A stretch of 64,000 nt of DNA from the NCBI RefSeq assembly GCF_024343675.1, contig NZ_RJUD01000008.1, positions 1 through 64,000 of the forward strand, in the 5' to 3' direction. Below the pieces are notes generated by a model. The model ran no database searches and was not told the origin of the DNA. It was given only the letters and a program-made list of their open reading frames with translations. This document shows positions 42,676 through 51,122 of this stretch, one piece after another. A program made the translations under genes and the position numbers. Numbering within the stretch: the first letter of the stretch is position 1; each line of letters begins with the position of its first letter. This DNA is from Lacihabitans sp. CS3-21 (GTDB lineage: Bacteria > Bacteroidota > Bacteroidia > Cytophagales > Spirosomataceae).

Positions 42676-43446
42676 TTACAATCTCGCAATTGTCAATCCG
42701 CCATCAACCACAAAAACCTGTCCTGTCGAATACATAAAATTACCTTGGGCAATTGCCGTAACTGTTTTACCAACATCGTCGGGTAATCCCCAACGTTTGG
42801 TCAAACAAAGTCCATTTTCTATCAAATCGTCATATTTTTGACTTACTTTTTCGGTCATATCTGTTTTGATAATGCCTGGACGTACCTCAAAAACCGGAAT
42901 GTCGAACTCGGCTAAACGTACTGAAAACAATTGCGTGGCCATACTTACACCAGCTTTCGAAATACAATATTCTCCTCTATTTACAGAAGCTACTGTGGAT
43001 GAAATGGATGAAACATTGATAATTGTTCCCTCAAATTTATAGTCAATAGATTTCAATTCTACCATCCAGTTGGCTACAGATTGCGTTAGAAAATAGGGTC
43101 CTTTCAGGTTGGTTGAAATTAGATAATCGAAACTTTCCTCTGAAGCTTCAAGGATGTCCTTTCGTTCTTTTGGTGCTACTCCAGCATTGTTTATCAGCAC
43201 ATTAAGTTTCCCAAAATGGTTTCTTATTTTTTCTAAAATACTATTTCTATCTTCTTTTCTCGAAATATCTCCTTGGCAATAAATGACATCGACACCTAAA
43301 TTTTTGAGATTTTCAATTACTTCCAATACATCAGATTCGGCCCGCATGCCGTTGATAGCCAAGTCGAAACCCGCTTCTGCCATCTTTTGGGCTATGCCGA
43401 AGCCTATTCCTCTTGAACCTCCAGTTATTAGGGCTACTTTTTTCAT
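42676..43446 (-). CDS. short-chain dehydrogenase/reductase (FabG-like)
   Basis: The 256-residue protein has the nucleotide-binding motif GGSRGIGFG, the NNAG motif, and the catalytic Ser and Tyr/Lys in VSSIS and YCISK. It is annotated in related genomes as 3-ketoacyl-ACP reductase, but sugar substrates are common for this group. It overlaps the preceding gene by 4 bp (stop and start interlocked) and is the last gene of a GH88-OYE-SDR operon, so it probably reduces or oxidises a sugar released by that pathway. No signal peptide; it acts in the cytoplasm. Confidence 0.88.
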   Translation of the reverse strand: MKKVALITGGSRGIGFGIAQKMAEAGFDLAINGMRAESDVLEVIENLKNLGVDVIYCQGDISRKEDRNSILEKIRNHFGKLNVLINNAGVAPKERKDILEASEESFDYLISTNLKGPYFLTQSVANWMVELKSIDYKFEGTIINVSSISSTVASVNRGEYCISKAGVSMATQLFSVRLAEFDIPVFEVRPGIIKTDMTEKVSQKYDDLIENGLCLTKRWGLPDDVGKTVTAIAQGNFMYSTGQVFVVDGGLTIARL

Positions 43447-44894
43447 AATTTCTCCTTAATATCTTTCAAAGTCACCGCCTCTGGAAGTGTTTTATACAAA
43501 GGATCCAAAGGATAACAACCTGACACCAGACCGTTTCGAGGAGCCGTAGTGCAGTCGGAGAACGTTCTACACAAAAGTTTTCTTTCCGTTGGGCGATTAT
43601 TGAGCATATCATCAGGCATAGTTGGGTACGAAAGCACCATCCTGCCGAATCCTACTGAATCCACCATTTTGTATCTCAGAACATTTTGAGCCACATGAGG
43701 CAGCCATTCTTGCAAATAAGAGTACCCCGAGCCTACTATAACTAAATTTGGGAAATCTTTTTTCAAATCCGCTACCACGTTAATCATTCTTGCCACACCA
43801 ATCAGCGGCTCTTCAGGTGGCTGATAACCATCCGAAGGAGGAAAAAGAGCCGGACGAGTAACGTGTGGATTGTAATATGGACTCGAAAGTGTAATACAAA
43901 CCAATTGAATATCAAGTTCTTCTAGTAACTTTAAAAACTTACGAGGTTCTTCCAGGTTTATTTCTAAACCTGTTTCATCACAACCAAAAGCATATTTATA
44001 TTTTTCGTTTTCTTTCAAATCAGGTATCCCAATGCCATCCGCACCTTTTTTAAAAGGGGCAAAATCAATGGCACTTAATCTAACGCCTATTTCTAATCCA
44101 GGAGCTTCTTTTCGGATTCCAGCTACTATATTTTTTAGAAAATTAGTCCGATTTTCAAAACTTCCGCCATATTTTCCATTTCTATCGACAGCACTCAAAA
44201 ATTCATGGCCCAAATAACCATGGCAATGTTTGATGTCCACAAAATGATAGCCAGCCTTTTGAGCCAAAACAGCAGCTTTTACGAAATCCTCCACCAATGT
44301 ATCCACTTCGTCATCCGTCATGGGTAAATTATCTTCAGCCACATGAAATTTAGCATCTAACTTCGGGTGATTGTAAGCTATTTTTGACTCAAACTTGGTA
44401 TTGTCATTGGGTTTACAAAATCGCCCAGAATGCGTCAACTGTAAACCAACCAATAGATCATCTGCAGTTCCGAATTTCTCCGCATGTTTATCTAAAACCA
44501 TCTGTAGCATTTCGTCCAAATCGCCAATATTTGCCTCATTGATAGTCAATTGTCTTGGATTTGCCCGACCTGCATGTGTGACCGCCACAGCTTCACATCC
44601 CCAAAGCAATTTTGCTCCTGAAATGGCGAAATTTTCCCAGCGTTTCTTTGTAAAATGCGTTGGTTTGCCGTCCGCTGTACCATCCCAACCTTCCATTGGT
44701 AAAATCGAAAGGCTATTTCCTATTGTTCTTCCAGATTTCAAATGAATAGATTTATTAAAAGGCGAAGTTTCTTTTGAAAGCAGTTCTTCATCAAATTTTA
44801 AATCTACTTGATTTTCTTCTAGATATTTGGCAAAATCTGCAGCCGTTTTTAATTGTGCTACTCGACTATATTTGGGTTTAAATTTTCCGGTCAT
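43443..44894 (-). CDS. NADH:flavin oxidoreductase (old yellow enzyme family)
   Basis: The 483-residue protein is a TIM-barrel flavoenzyme of the OYE group. Seen are ILPMEGWDGTADGKPTHF, GLQLTHSGRF, the HCHGYLGHEFLS text with the paired histidines that bind flavin substrates, ENRTNFLKNIVAGIR, and GFGRMVLSYP near the end. The length is greater than a minimal OYE (about 360) but lacks the extra iron-sulfur domain of 2,4-dienoyl-CoA reductase. It lies between the GH88-type gene and the SDR gene (15 bp and a 4-bp overlap), suggesting a role in handling unsaturated or keto sugar intermediates. Confidence 0.88.
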   Translation of the reverse strand: MTGKFKPKYSRVAQLKTAADFAKYLEENQVDLKFDEELLSKETSPFNKSIHLKSGRTIGNSLSILPMEGWDGTADGKPTHFTKKRWENFAISGAKLLWGCEAVAVTHAGRANPRQLTINEANIGDLDEMLQMVLDKHAEKFGTADDLLVGLQLTHSGRFCKPNDNTKFESKIAYNHPKLDAKFHVAEDNLPMTDDEVDTLVEDFVKAAVLAQKAGYHFVDIKHCHGYLGHEFLSAVDRNGKYGGSFENRTNFLKNIVAGIRKEAPGLEIGVRLSAIDFAPFKKGADGIGIPDLKENEKYKYAFGCDETGLEINLEEPRKFLKLLEELDIQLVCITLSSPYYNPHVTRPALFPPSDGYQPPEEPLIGVARMINVVADLKKDFPNLVIVGSGYSYLQEWLPHVAQNVLRYKMVDSVGFGRMVLSYPTMPDDMLNNRPTERKLLCRTFSDCTTAPRNGLVSGCYPLDPLYKTLPEAVTLKDIKEKL

Positions 44895-44909
44895 TTTATG
44901 GGTTAAATA

Positions 44910-46298
44910 TTACTTAGGCAAACAGTTAAAAAAAGTATAATAAGGCTCATTATTTAAATGTTTTTGCAAATAAAGTGCTGCTTCTCTAAAATGATAATCG
45001 CCCCACATACATGACTCTCCGTAAGGTATTTTGCTTCCTTCAGGTACAAAATCCCAACCATTAGGTTGGTGATAAATGGTGTGCAAAAGCAAACCTTGAT
45101 GGTTTTTATCGGTACTCAGATAAGGTTCTTCTAAAAGCGAATTCATTACTGTCAATCCTGTTTGCCAATATCTGTTTCCATCTTCGGTATCGCCATTTTC
45201 TTTCAAATATTTACCCAAACGTAACAAACCTTGAGCCGCTATGGCTGCCGCTGAGCTGTCCACAGGTTCATGATCGTTAAAAGGATTAGCTCTTTCGTTT
45301 AGAAATCCCTCCATTTTGTGCAAATTTGGAGCACCAGTATCCCAATAAGGTACTCCACAAATTGGCGTATTTTCAATATAAAAATCACATGTTGCTTTTG
45401 CCGCCTTAAGCATGAAATTCTTGATATATGACCTTCCACCTACAGCTTCCAATTCCATTCCGTCCAATATTTCAAGACATTCAAGTTGTTCCGCAAAACC
45501 ACACATCGCCCATGCTAAGCCACGTGTCCAAGTACTAAATCCTGTATAGCCTTGCTGTGAATTTGGACAACGAAAATTACCGTCTTTTACATTAAAAACT
45601 GACTCGTGTGCCGTCCTGCCCCAAACATCATAAATATCTCTGCCTGCTCCATAAAAAACCGAAAAATTAGCTGTAGCCTCAATGTGCTTAATAGCTCGTT
45701 CCAAAAGACTTATTTTGGCATCACCCTCACCTTGAAAAACATGACCCAATTGGTGGCTAATCATTAATGCCCGACAAGAACGGATAGTATCAACAAAAAG
45801 CGAATGAGCTCCATTAAACGAATGAATAAATCCACCTTCGTTTTTTATGTCCGTCCATCGACTGGCCTGCACTGCTCCCGAAATCTTCAAGGCCAATTCA
45901 TAGAAATTTTGCTCCCAATCATTCTGAGCGATTTTGCCCTCTCGCATCAATCGGAGCAAATTGCCATAGGTACTTACATTATTGAAGCCATGGTCATGTA
46001 CTCCAATGTGACTGATGTGCGGAGCCATTTTTTCTAAAGTTTTCTTTCTTCCAATTTCAAGAAAAACGTCCTCGCTTGTAGCATCATACTGCAAAATGGC
46101 CGAGCCATACTGAAAACCCTGCGTCCATTCTGTCCAGCCACGGGTGGTATATTTACCGTTTTTAGTAAAGACTGGCGATCCGTCATTATCATCATATTCG
46201 GCTTGGATGGAGCGGATTTTTTCACCGGATAGTTTCCAAAATGTATCTAATTTGGATTGTAAATCTTGTGCTTTGAGAGAACTGTCTATATGTATCAT
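44910..46298 (-). CDS. GH88-type unsaturated glucuronyl hydrolase-like enzyme
   Basis: The 462-residue protein has no signal peptide. It is an (alpha/alpha)6 barrel with GH88 landmarks: PHISHIGVHDHGFNNV (the catalytic aspartate region), GYTGFSTWTRGLAWAMCGF, GVPYWDTGAP and PVDSSAAAIAAQGLLRLGKY. GH88 enzymes hydrate the 4,5-unsaturated uronic acid left by polysaccharide lyases, releasing a keto sugar. The first gene of a three-gene operon with OYE and SDR genes, it would work in the cytoplasm or periplasm on imported oligosaccharides. No polysaccharide lyase is evident in this window. Family call is strong; exact substrate is unknown. Confidence 0.88.
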   Translation of the reverse strand: MIHIDSSLKAQDLQSKLDTFWKLSGEKIRSIQAEYDDNDGSPVFTKNGKYTTRGWTEWTQGFQYGSAILQYDATSEDVFLEIGRKKTLEKMAPHISHIGVHDHGFNNVSTYGNLLRLMREGKIAQNDWEQNFYELALKISGAVQASRWTDIKNEGGFIHSFNGAHSLFVDTIRSCRALMISHQLGHVFQGEGDAKISLLERAIKHIEATANFSVFYGAGRDIYDVWGRTAHESVFNVKDGNFRCPNSQQGYTGFSTWTRGLAWAMCGFAEQLECLEILDGMELEAVGGRSYIKNFMLKAAKATCDFYIENTPICGVPYWDTGAPNLHKMEGFLNERANPFNDHEPVDSSAAAIAAQGLLRLGKYLKENGDTEDGNRYWQTGLTVMNSLLEEPYLSTDKNHQGLLLHTIYHQPNGWDFVPEGSKIPYGESCMWGDYHFREAALYLQKHLNNEPYYTFFNCLPK

Positions 46299-46509
46299 TT
46301 TTGAAAGATCTAAACCGAGGTGTTAAGTATCAGAAATTTTAATATTTATGGTTGAAAATTTATTAGCCGAGAATTAAAATTCGGATTGAATTCTAAAAAT
46401 CTAGGGCAATTAGGAAAGTAAATTTAGAAATCTTGAGCGATTATTGAATTAAAAACATTTTAAATTTTGTTCTTCTAATAATCAACATACCAAAAAAAGC
46501 AAAAATAGT

Positions 46510-46962
46510 ATGAAAAACGTCCTCATAGCGATTGTTGTTCTCGGCTTAATAGCATTTTTATATTATAGAAATAACCCGAAAGTTGACTTTAAAGAAGATA
46601 CCGTCGATGGCATTCACTTTCAAAAAGGTAACTGGCAACAAGCCTTAGATTTGGCAAAAAAAGAGAATAAAGTAGTTTTCTTAGACATTTATGCTACTTG
46701 GTGTGGGCCGTGCAAACAACTCAAAAAATACACTTTTGCGGACAAATCCGCAGGTGATTTTTTTAATACCAACTTTGTAAATATGGCACTTGATGGTGAA
46801 CAAGAAGAAGGAGCAGTATTGGCTCAAAAGTTCGGAATTGAGGCTTATCCTACCTTGATGTTTGTAACACCAGAAGGCGAACTCATCACCAAATCACCTG
46901 GATTTCGTACCGCCTCGGACTTGATAAATTTGGGACAACAGATACTGGATACTAGAAATTAG
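46510..46962 (+). CDS. membrane-anchored thioredoxin-like protein
   Basis: The 150-residue protein has an N-terminal membrane anchor (residues about 3-19, VLIAIVVLGLIAFLYY) and a thioredoxin fold with the active-site motif WCGPC (Cys65 and Cys68) and the cis-proline in EAYPTLMFV. It probably keeps or forms disulfides in periplasmic proteins. It has a single-gene layout and converges with the DUF1801 gene, from which it is separated by 2 bp. Confidence 0.9.
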   Translation: MKNVLIAIVVLGLIAFLYYRNNPKVDFKEDTVDGIHFQKGNWQQALDLAKKENKVVFLDIYATWCGPCKQLKKYTFADKSAGDFFNTNFVNMALDGEQEEGAVLAQKFGIEAYPTLMFVTPEGELITKSPGFRTASDLINLGQQILDTRN

Positions 46963-46964
46963 GC

Positions 46965-47354
46965 TTATTTTTTCTTTGTTTTCCGCTGACTATCTATGTA
47001 TTCGTTGTCTTCTACTCTGATTTTCACTATTTCTTGAATAAGATTTTTGGGCAAAACCGCATCAAACCTAAATCGGATGGTACCTGTGGTGTAATCCATA
47101 CCCATGAGCTGATTTTCAAAATGATTCAACACGGAATTGCTCATGACATAAAAAGCCACGTGCTTTTTGGTAGCCCCAACCGCCACCAATCCGCCGAGGT
47201 ATTTATATGTTGGGATACCATAACTTATACCCTCTTCGGCCTGCGGAACAGCTTCCTTTATGATAGCCATCAGTTCTAGAAGTTTGGGTTTTGATTCTTC
47301 TGGAATATTTTGGAGATATTCAGCAAATGAGCTGATGGTGGTGTTCATTCTCAT
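46965..47354 (-). CDS. DUF1801 (YdhG-like) protein
   Basis: The 129-residue cytoplasmic protein begins with SFAEYLQNIPEESKPKLLEL and AVPQAEEGISYGIPTYKY, the typical opening of DUF1801/YdhG-like proteins, followed by GLVAVGATKKHVAFYVMS. A start two codons later (47348) is also possible. Members are sometimes described as iron chaperone-like (frataxin-like), but the function is not settled. A lysine-rich tail (QRKTKKK) ends the protein. Confidence 0.85.
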   Translation of the reverse strand: MRMNTTISSFAEYLQNIPEESKPKLLELMAIIKEAVPQAEEGISYGIPTYKYLGGLVAVGATKKHVAFYVMSNSVLNHFENQLMGMDYTTGTIRFRFDAVLPKNLIQEIVKIRVEDNEYIDSQRKTKKK

Positions 47355-47402
47355 GTGTTAATTATAGGCTTCGTTATAATTTACAATCAAAAATAAAATT
47401 TA

Positions 47403-47438
47403 AAAAAATGCGACCCAAAATATTGAATCGCATTTTTT
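47403..47438 (-). terminator. intrinsic terminator after the SBBP gene
   Basis: The arms AAAAAATGCGA (47403-47413) and TCGCATTTTTT (47428-47438) form an 11-bp stem with T-tracts on either strand. It lies 25 bp past the stop of the SBBP gene and also faces the DUF1801 gene start region. Confidence 0.75.
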
Positions 47439-47462
47439 AAAATAATCAATCTTTTGCCCAAC

Positions 47463-49004
47463 CTACTCTGAAACTCTCATCACAAACCCATTTAATGGAG
47501 TTCCAGTGCTAGTTAATATAGTTCCAAAATTTACCGTTTGAGAAAAAACTCCAGTAATGAAAAAATTTGAACCCACATTTATTCTTTTAGCAGAATCAAA
47601 ATCTGACCCACCATAATTTTGTAATAAAGTCGAAAAATCGGAACTGCTAAACTTTGAAAGAAAAATATCAGAGCTACCATTCGATGTTATTGATTTCGAA
47701 CCGTTTGTTAACGTTCCGGCAAATTCTCCAATTAAAAAGACATTTCCATCTGCATCCGATCCCATATCATTTGCCTTGTCGTTATTATCTCCTCCAAAAA
47801 GTTTTGCGTTCAAAATACTAAGACTGCTATTCAATTTCACAAAAAAAGCGTCATAATTGCCGGCAGACGTAAGAACAAACGACCCAATTGTGGCATTTTG
47901 GTAAATAGCACCACAAGCCCAAATATTCGAATTGTTGTCTTTTGCTAATCTTGATGCCTCGTCTGTGCCAGCACCTCCAAAGCTAGTTGAGGCTTGACAA
48001 TCTCCTGACAAATTATACCTTGCAATAAAAATATCTACATTTCCTACTGCAGAGTTGAGAGAGATTGAATTTCCAAAATCAGTAGTATTTTCAAAAGATC
48101 CAAACACATATAAATCCGTACCTGATATCAAAACGTCATTTGATTTTTGCTTTGCAGAACCCTCAATGCTTTTAGCCCATAAAACATTTCCAGAAGCATC
48201 CAATTTAGCCACAAATCCATCGTCTCCACCAGCAGAGTTCAATGTGATATTGCTCACACCGAAAAAAGTGCAGGAACCAGCAAAAGACCCTCCCAAATAT
48301 ACATTTCCAAAGGCATCTGTATCCACCGAATTGCATAAATCCAAACCAGAACCACTTACTTTTTTTGCCCATATAACTGAACCCAAAGGGTCATATTTAG
48401 CAACAAAAACATCGGATTCACCAGAAATTGAAAGAATATTTCCTCCAAAATTAATTGCATCGAAATAATATCCAGTAATCAAAACATTACCACTTGGATC
48501 AATACTAATATCTGTCGCAATATCTCCAGCTAGGCTTCCAGCAGTCCTAACCCAAAGAAGCACGCCTTCTGAAGTATATTTTGCCAAAAAAACATCATTA
48601 TCACCTGCTGAATTGACGTTTGTGTTTCCAAAAACACCTGTTCCTTTAAAATTGCCAGCCAAATAAATATTCCCATTCAAATCTTTGGCTATTCCATTGG
48701 AAGATAGGGTTTCGTTGGTGCCGAGTTGCCATGCAATGTTGGACGTTTGACCCAAATCTTGAGCTGTCATTAGTTGCAACCATTTTGAACCATTAAAAAC
48801 TCTCAAACAATTAAATGTCAAATCATACGCTAAATCTCCTTTTTGAGGATTCGGTAAAGCTAAAATTTGATCATTTGTAATTCTTGGATGACTGTCAGAT
48901 GGAGCAGGAGATATTCCTGTGGGTAGAATGCTAACGTTCTGAGCGAATGCATAAAATGATAAAAAATACAAACAAAGTGTGTGTAGAAATGTTTTGGTAG
49001 TCAT
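47463..49004 (-). CDS. SBBP-repeat (beta-propeller) secreted protein
   Basis: The 513-residue protein has a signal peptide ending AFAQ (residue 22). After a linker with a bacteriophage-tail-fibre-like phrase (PQKGDLAYDLTFNCLRVFNGSKW), at least seven SBBP repeats of about 55 residues follow, each with the pattern GNIYLAGNF / FGNTNVNSAGDNDVFLAKY / LLWVRTAGS. SBBP repeats form beta-propellers. No C-terminal T9SS sorting domain is visible; the last residues FVMRVSE end the final blade. Function is unknown. A TAAATTTG -7 box lies 38-45 bp upstream of the start, and a terminator follows, so it is a single-gene unit. Confidence 0.85.
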   Translation of the reverse strand: MTTKTFLHTLCLYFLSFYAFAQNVSILPTGISPAPSDSHPRITNDQILALPNPQKGDLAYDLTFNCLRVFNGSKWLQLMTAQDLGQTSNIAWQLGTNETLSSNGIAKDLNGNIYLAGNFKGTGVFGNTNVNSAGDNDVFLAKYTSEGVLLWVRTAGSLAGDIATDISIDPSGNVLITGYYFDAINFGGNILSISGESDVFVAKYDPLGSVIWAKKVSGSGLDLCNSVDTDAFGNVYLGGSFAGSCTFFGVSNITLNSAGGDDGFVAKLDASGNVLWAKSIEGSAKQKSNDVLISGTDLYVFGSFENTTDFGNSISLNSAVGNVDIFIARYNLSGDCQASTSFGGAGTDEASRLAKDNNSNIWACGAIYQNATIGSFVLTSAGNYDAFFVKLNSSLSILNAKLFGGDNNDKANDMGSDADGNVFLIGEFAGTLTNGSKSITSNGSSDIFLSKFSSSDFSTLLQNYGGSDFDSAKRINVGSNFFITGVFSQTVNFGTILTSTGTPLNGFVMRVSE

Positions 49005-49041
49005 TTTGAGCGGAAATTTAATTAGTTATTAGATTTTGCTT

Positions 49042-49049
49042 CAAATTTA
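49042..49049 (-). promoter_or_regulatory. candidate -7 box (TAAATTTG) of the SBBP gene
   Basis: Read on the minus strand, the sequence matches TAnnTTTG exactly and lies 37 bp before the ATG. A -33 TTG at the right distance is not clear. Confidence 0.4.
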
Positions 49050-49115
49050 ATTGCAGATAGAACAACTTTATTTTTATTCTTAAATTATTTTGGCAAAAGT
49101 TTACTTACCACCACC

Positions 49116-49148
49116 AAAAAAAATCGCGACCCAAAAGTTATGAGTCGC
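49116..49148 (-). terminator. orphan terminator-like hairpin
   Basis: On the minus strand GCGAC (49148-49144) pairs with GTCGC (49130-49126) and is followed by a run of eight T. The loop text resembles that of the terminator at 47403-47438 (both have CGACCCAAAA). No minus-strand gene ends here, so it may mark a lost gene. Confidence 0.35.
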
Positions 49149-49406
49149 AATTCCTACACTAATCCCAGTTATTTAATTTTTCCAGGGTGAAAAAATCCAC
49201 ACCTTCCCAATTAAATTCCACTTATATAGACGCAATTATTCGGCTTTTCGATGCTTCATTTTTAAATATTTTTTTAGCAAAAAACGCTTATCTACCAAAT
49301 ACGCCACCTCATACCCGAAAAATCAGAATTTGTACCCGTTTTTGTTTTTTTATTTCAAAAAATAAATACATTTACTATTCAAATTTTATCACCAAACGAA
49401 ACCCTT

Positions 49407-51053
49407 ATGATGGATAGAAGGAAATTTATGCAGCTTTCTGGGCTCGGTATGGGTGCCTTGGTAGGTGCTGGTATTCCGATTATTGGAAACGCCACCACGC
49501 CTGAGCATCTCCTCGAAACGCCCGCTGACGCTGCCCAAAAGAAATTGATGTCGGACATTGCACTCAACGCCGCCCGAAGCAAAGGTGCTACTTACACGGA
49601 TGTGCGTATTGGCCGTTATTTGCAACAGTTTTTGTTTACCCGCGAAACCAAAGTACAAAACATCGTAAACGCAGAGTCTTACGGTGTGGGTATCAGAGTG
49701 ATTGCCAACGGTACTTGGGGTTTTTCTGCCACCAGCGACGTAAGCAAAGAAGGCATAGCCAAATGTGCAGAAACAGCCGTGGCAATAGCCAAAGCTAACG
49801 CCAAAATACAGACTGAACCCGTGATACTCGCTCCCCAAAAAGGTGTTGGCGAAGTTACATGGAAAACACCCATCGTAAAAAATGCTTTCGAGATTCCTAT
49901 ACAAGAAAAAATAGATTTGTTGATGAAAGTAAACGGCGAGGCCATGAAAAACGGTGCTGGTTTCGTAACTTCCAATCTATTTTTTGTAAACGAACAAAAA
50001 TATTTCGCCTCTTCTGATGGCTCATATATAGACCAAGACATTCACAGAATATGGCCTACATTTACAGTAACTGCAGTAGACAAAGCCGCAGGAAAATTCA
50101 AAACTCGTGACGCTATAAGCTCTCCTATGGGCATGGGCTACGAGTATTTAGACGGCTTGGCTTCTGAAAAAATAGCTGGACCTAATGGTTTGGTAGGCTA
50201 CAGAAACTCTTATGACATGGTGGAAGATGCCATTATGGCCGCCAAACAAGCCAAAGAAAAAATGACGGCTAAGTCGGTTCCAGCTGGCAAATACGACTTG
50301 GTTCTTGACCCGAATCACTTGGGCTTAACTATTCACGAGTCAGTGGGCCATCCGTTGGAACTTGACCGTGTATTGGGCTATGAGGCCAATTACGCCGGTA
50401 CAAGCTTCGCAACATTGGATAAATGGAAAGCTGGAAACTTCAACTACGGAAGCAAAAACGTAACTATCGTTGCTGATAAAACACAACCGCATGCCCTCGG
50501 AACAGTAGGATATGACGACGAAGGTGTTCCGTCGAAACAATGGAATTTGATAAAAGACGGTGTTTTGGTCAACTACCAGGCGATCAGAGACCAAGTGAAT
50601 ATATTAGGTGAAAAAGAATCCCATGGCTGTTGTTATGCCGACAACTGGGATTCGGTGCAATTCCAACGTATGCCGAATGTTTCTTTGCTTCCTGGCAAAG
50701 ATAAATTGAGTGTTTTGGATATGATAAAAGGCGTAGAAAAAGGAATATATATCGTAGGCCGAGGCTCCTACTCTATTGACCAACAACGCTATAACTTCCA
50801 GTTTGGTGGACAGTTGTTTTACGAAATCAAAAACGGAGAGGTAGTAGGAATGCTCGATGATGTGGCGTATCAGTCTAACACCCAAGAGTTTTGGAACTCA
50901 TGCGTACAGGTATGTGACAAAGACGATTATCGTACTTTCGGATCGTTTTTCGATGGCAAAGGCCAGCCTTCTCAGGTTTCGGCAGTGTCGCATGGTAGTT
51001 CTACCACTCGTTTCAATGGCGTAAATGTTATTAACACTGGTAGAAAGATTTAA
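49407..51053 (+). CDS. TldD-like metalloprotease with twin-arginine signal (copy 1)
   Basis: The 548-residue protein is a full-length TldD/PmbA-family member. It opens with a twin-arginine signal (MMDRRKFMQLSGLGMGALVG) with no obvious signal peptidase site. The zinc motif HExxxH is present at 310-315 in TIHESVGHPLELDR, and the cysteine of SHGCCYAD may give another ligand. In Escherichia coli, TldD is the metal-bearing half of the TldD-TldE protease that trims unfolded peptides. TldE partner lies 69 bp downstream. It is about two-thirds identical by eye to the second TldD at 57196-58836. Export by Tat is inferred from the RR motif. Confidence 0.9.
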   Translation: MMDRRKFMQLSGLGMGALVGAGIPIIGNATTPEHLLETPADAAQKKLMSDIALNAARSKGATYTDVRIGRYLQQFLFTRETKVQNIVNAESYGVGIRVIANGTWGFSATSDVSKEGIAKCAETAVAIAKANAKIQTEPVILAPQKGVGEVTWKTPIVKNAFEIPIQEKIDLLMKVNGEAMKNGAGFVTSNLFFVNEQKYFASSDGSYIDQDIHRIWPTFTVTAVDKAAGKFKTRDAISSPMGMGYEYLDGLASEKIAGPNGLVGYRNSYDMVEDAIMAAKQAKEKMTAKSVPAGKYDLVLDPNHLGLTIHESVGHPLELDRVLGYEANYAGTSFATLDKWKAGNFNYGSKNVTIVADKTQPHALGTVGYDDEGVPSKQWNLIKDGVLVNYQAIRDQVNILGEKESHGCCYADNWDSVQFQRMPNVSLLPGKDKLSVLDMIKGVEKGIYIVGRGSYSIDQQRYNFQFGGQLFYEIKNGEVVGMLDDVAYQSNTQEFWNSCVQVCDKDDYRTFGSFFDGKGQPSQVSAVSHGSSTTRFNGVNVINTGRKI

Positions 51054-51122
51054 TTTGATGTGTGGTCAGACACCAGTCGGACCTGAAATCTCAGTCTTTT
51101 TCAAAAAAACAGATTAAAAAAA

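Larger units (their letters stand above)
49005..49406. other. 402-bp gap between divergent genes
   Basis: It holds the promoter of the SBBP gene (minus) and the start region of the first TldD gene (plus). A weak hairpin with an A-run at 49116-49148 reads as a terminator on the minus strand although no gene precedes it on that strand. Otherwise AT-rich and featureless. Confidence 0.4.
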
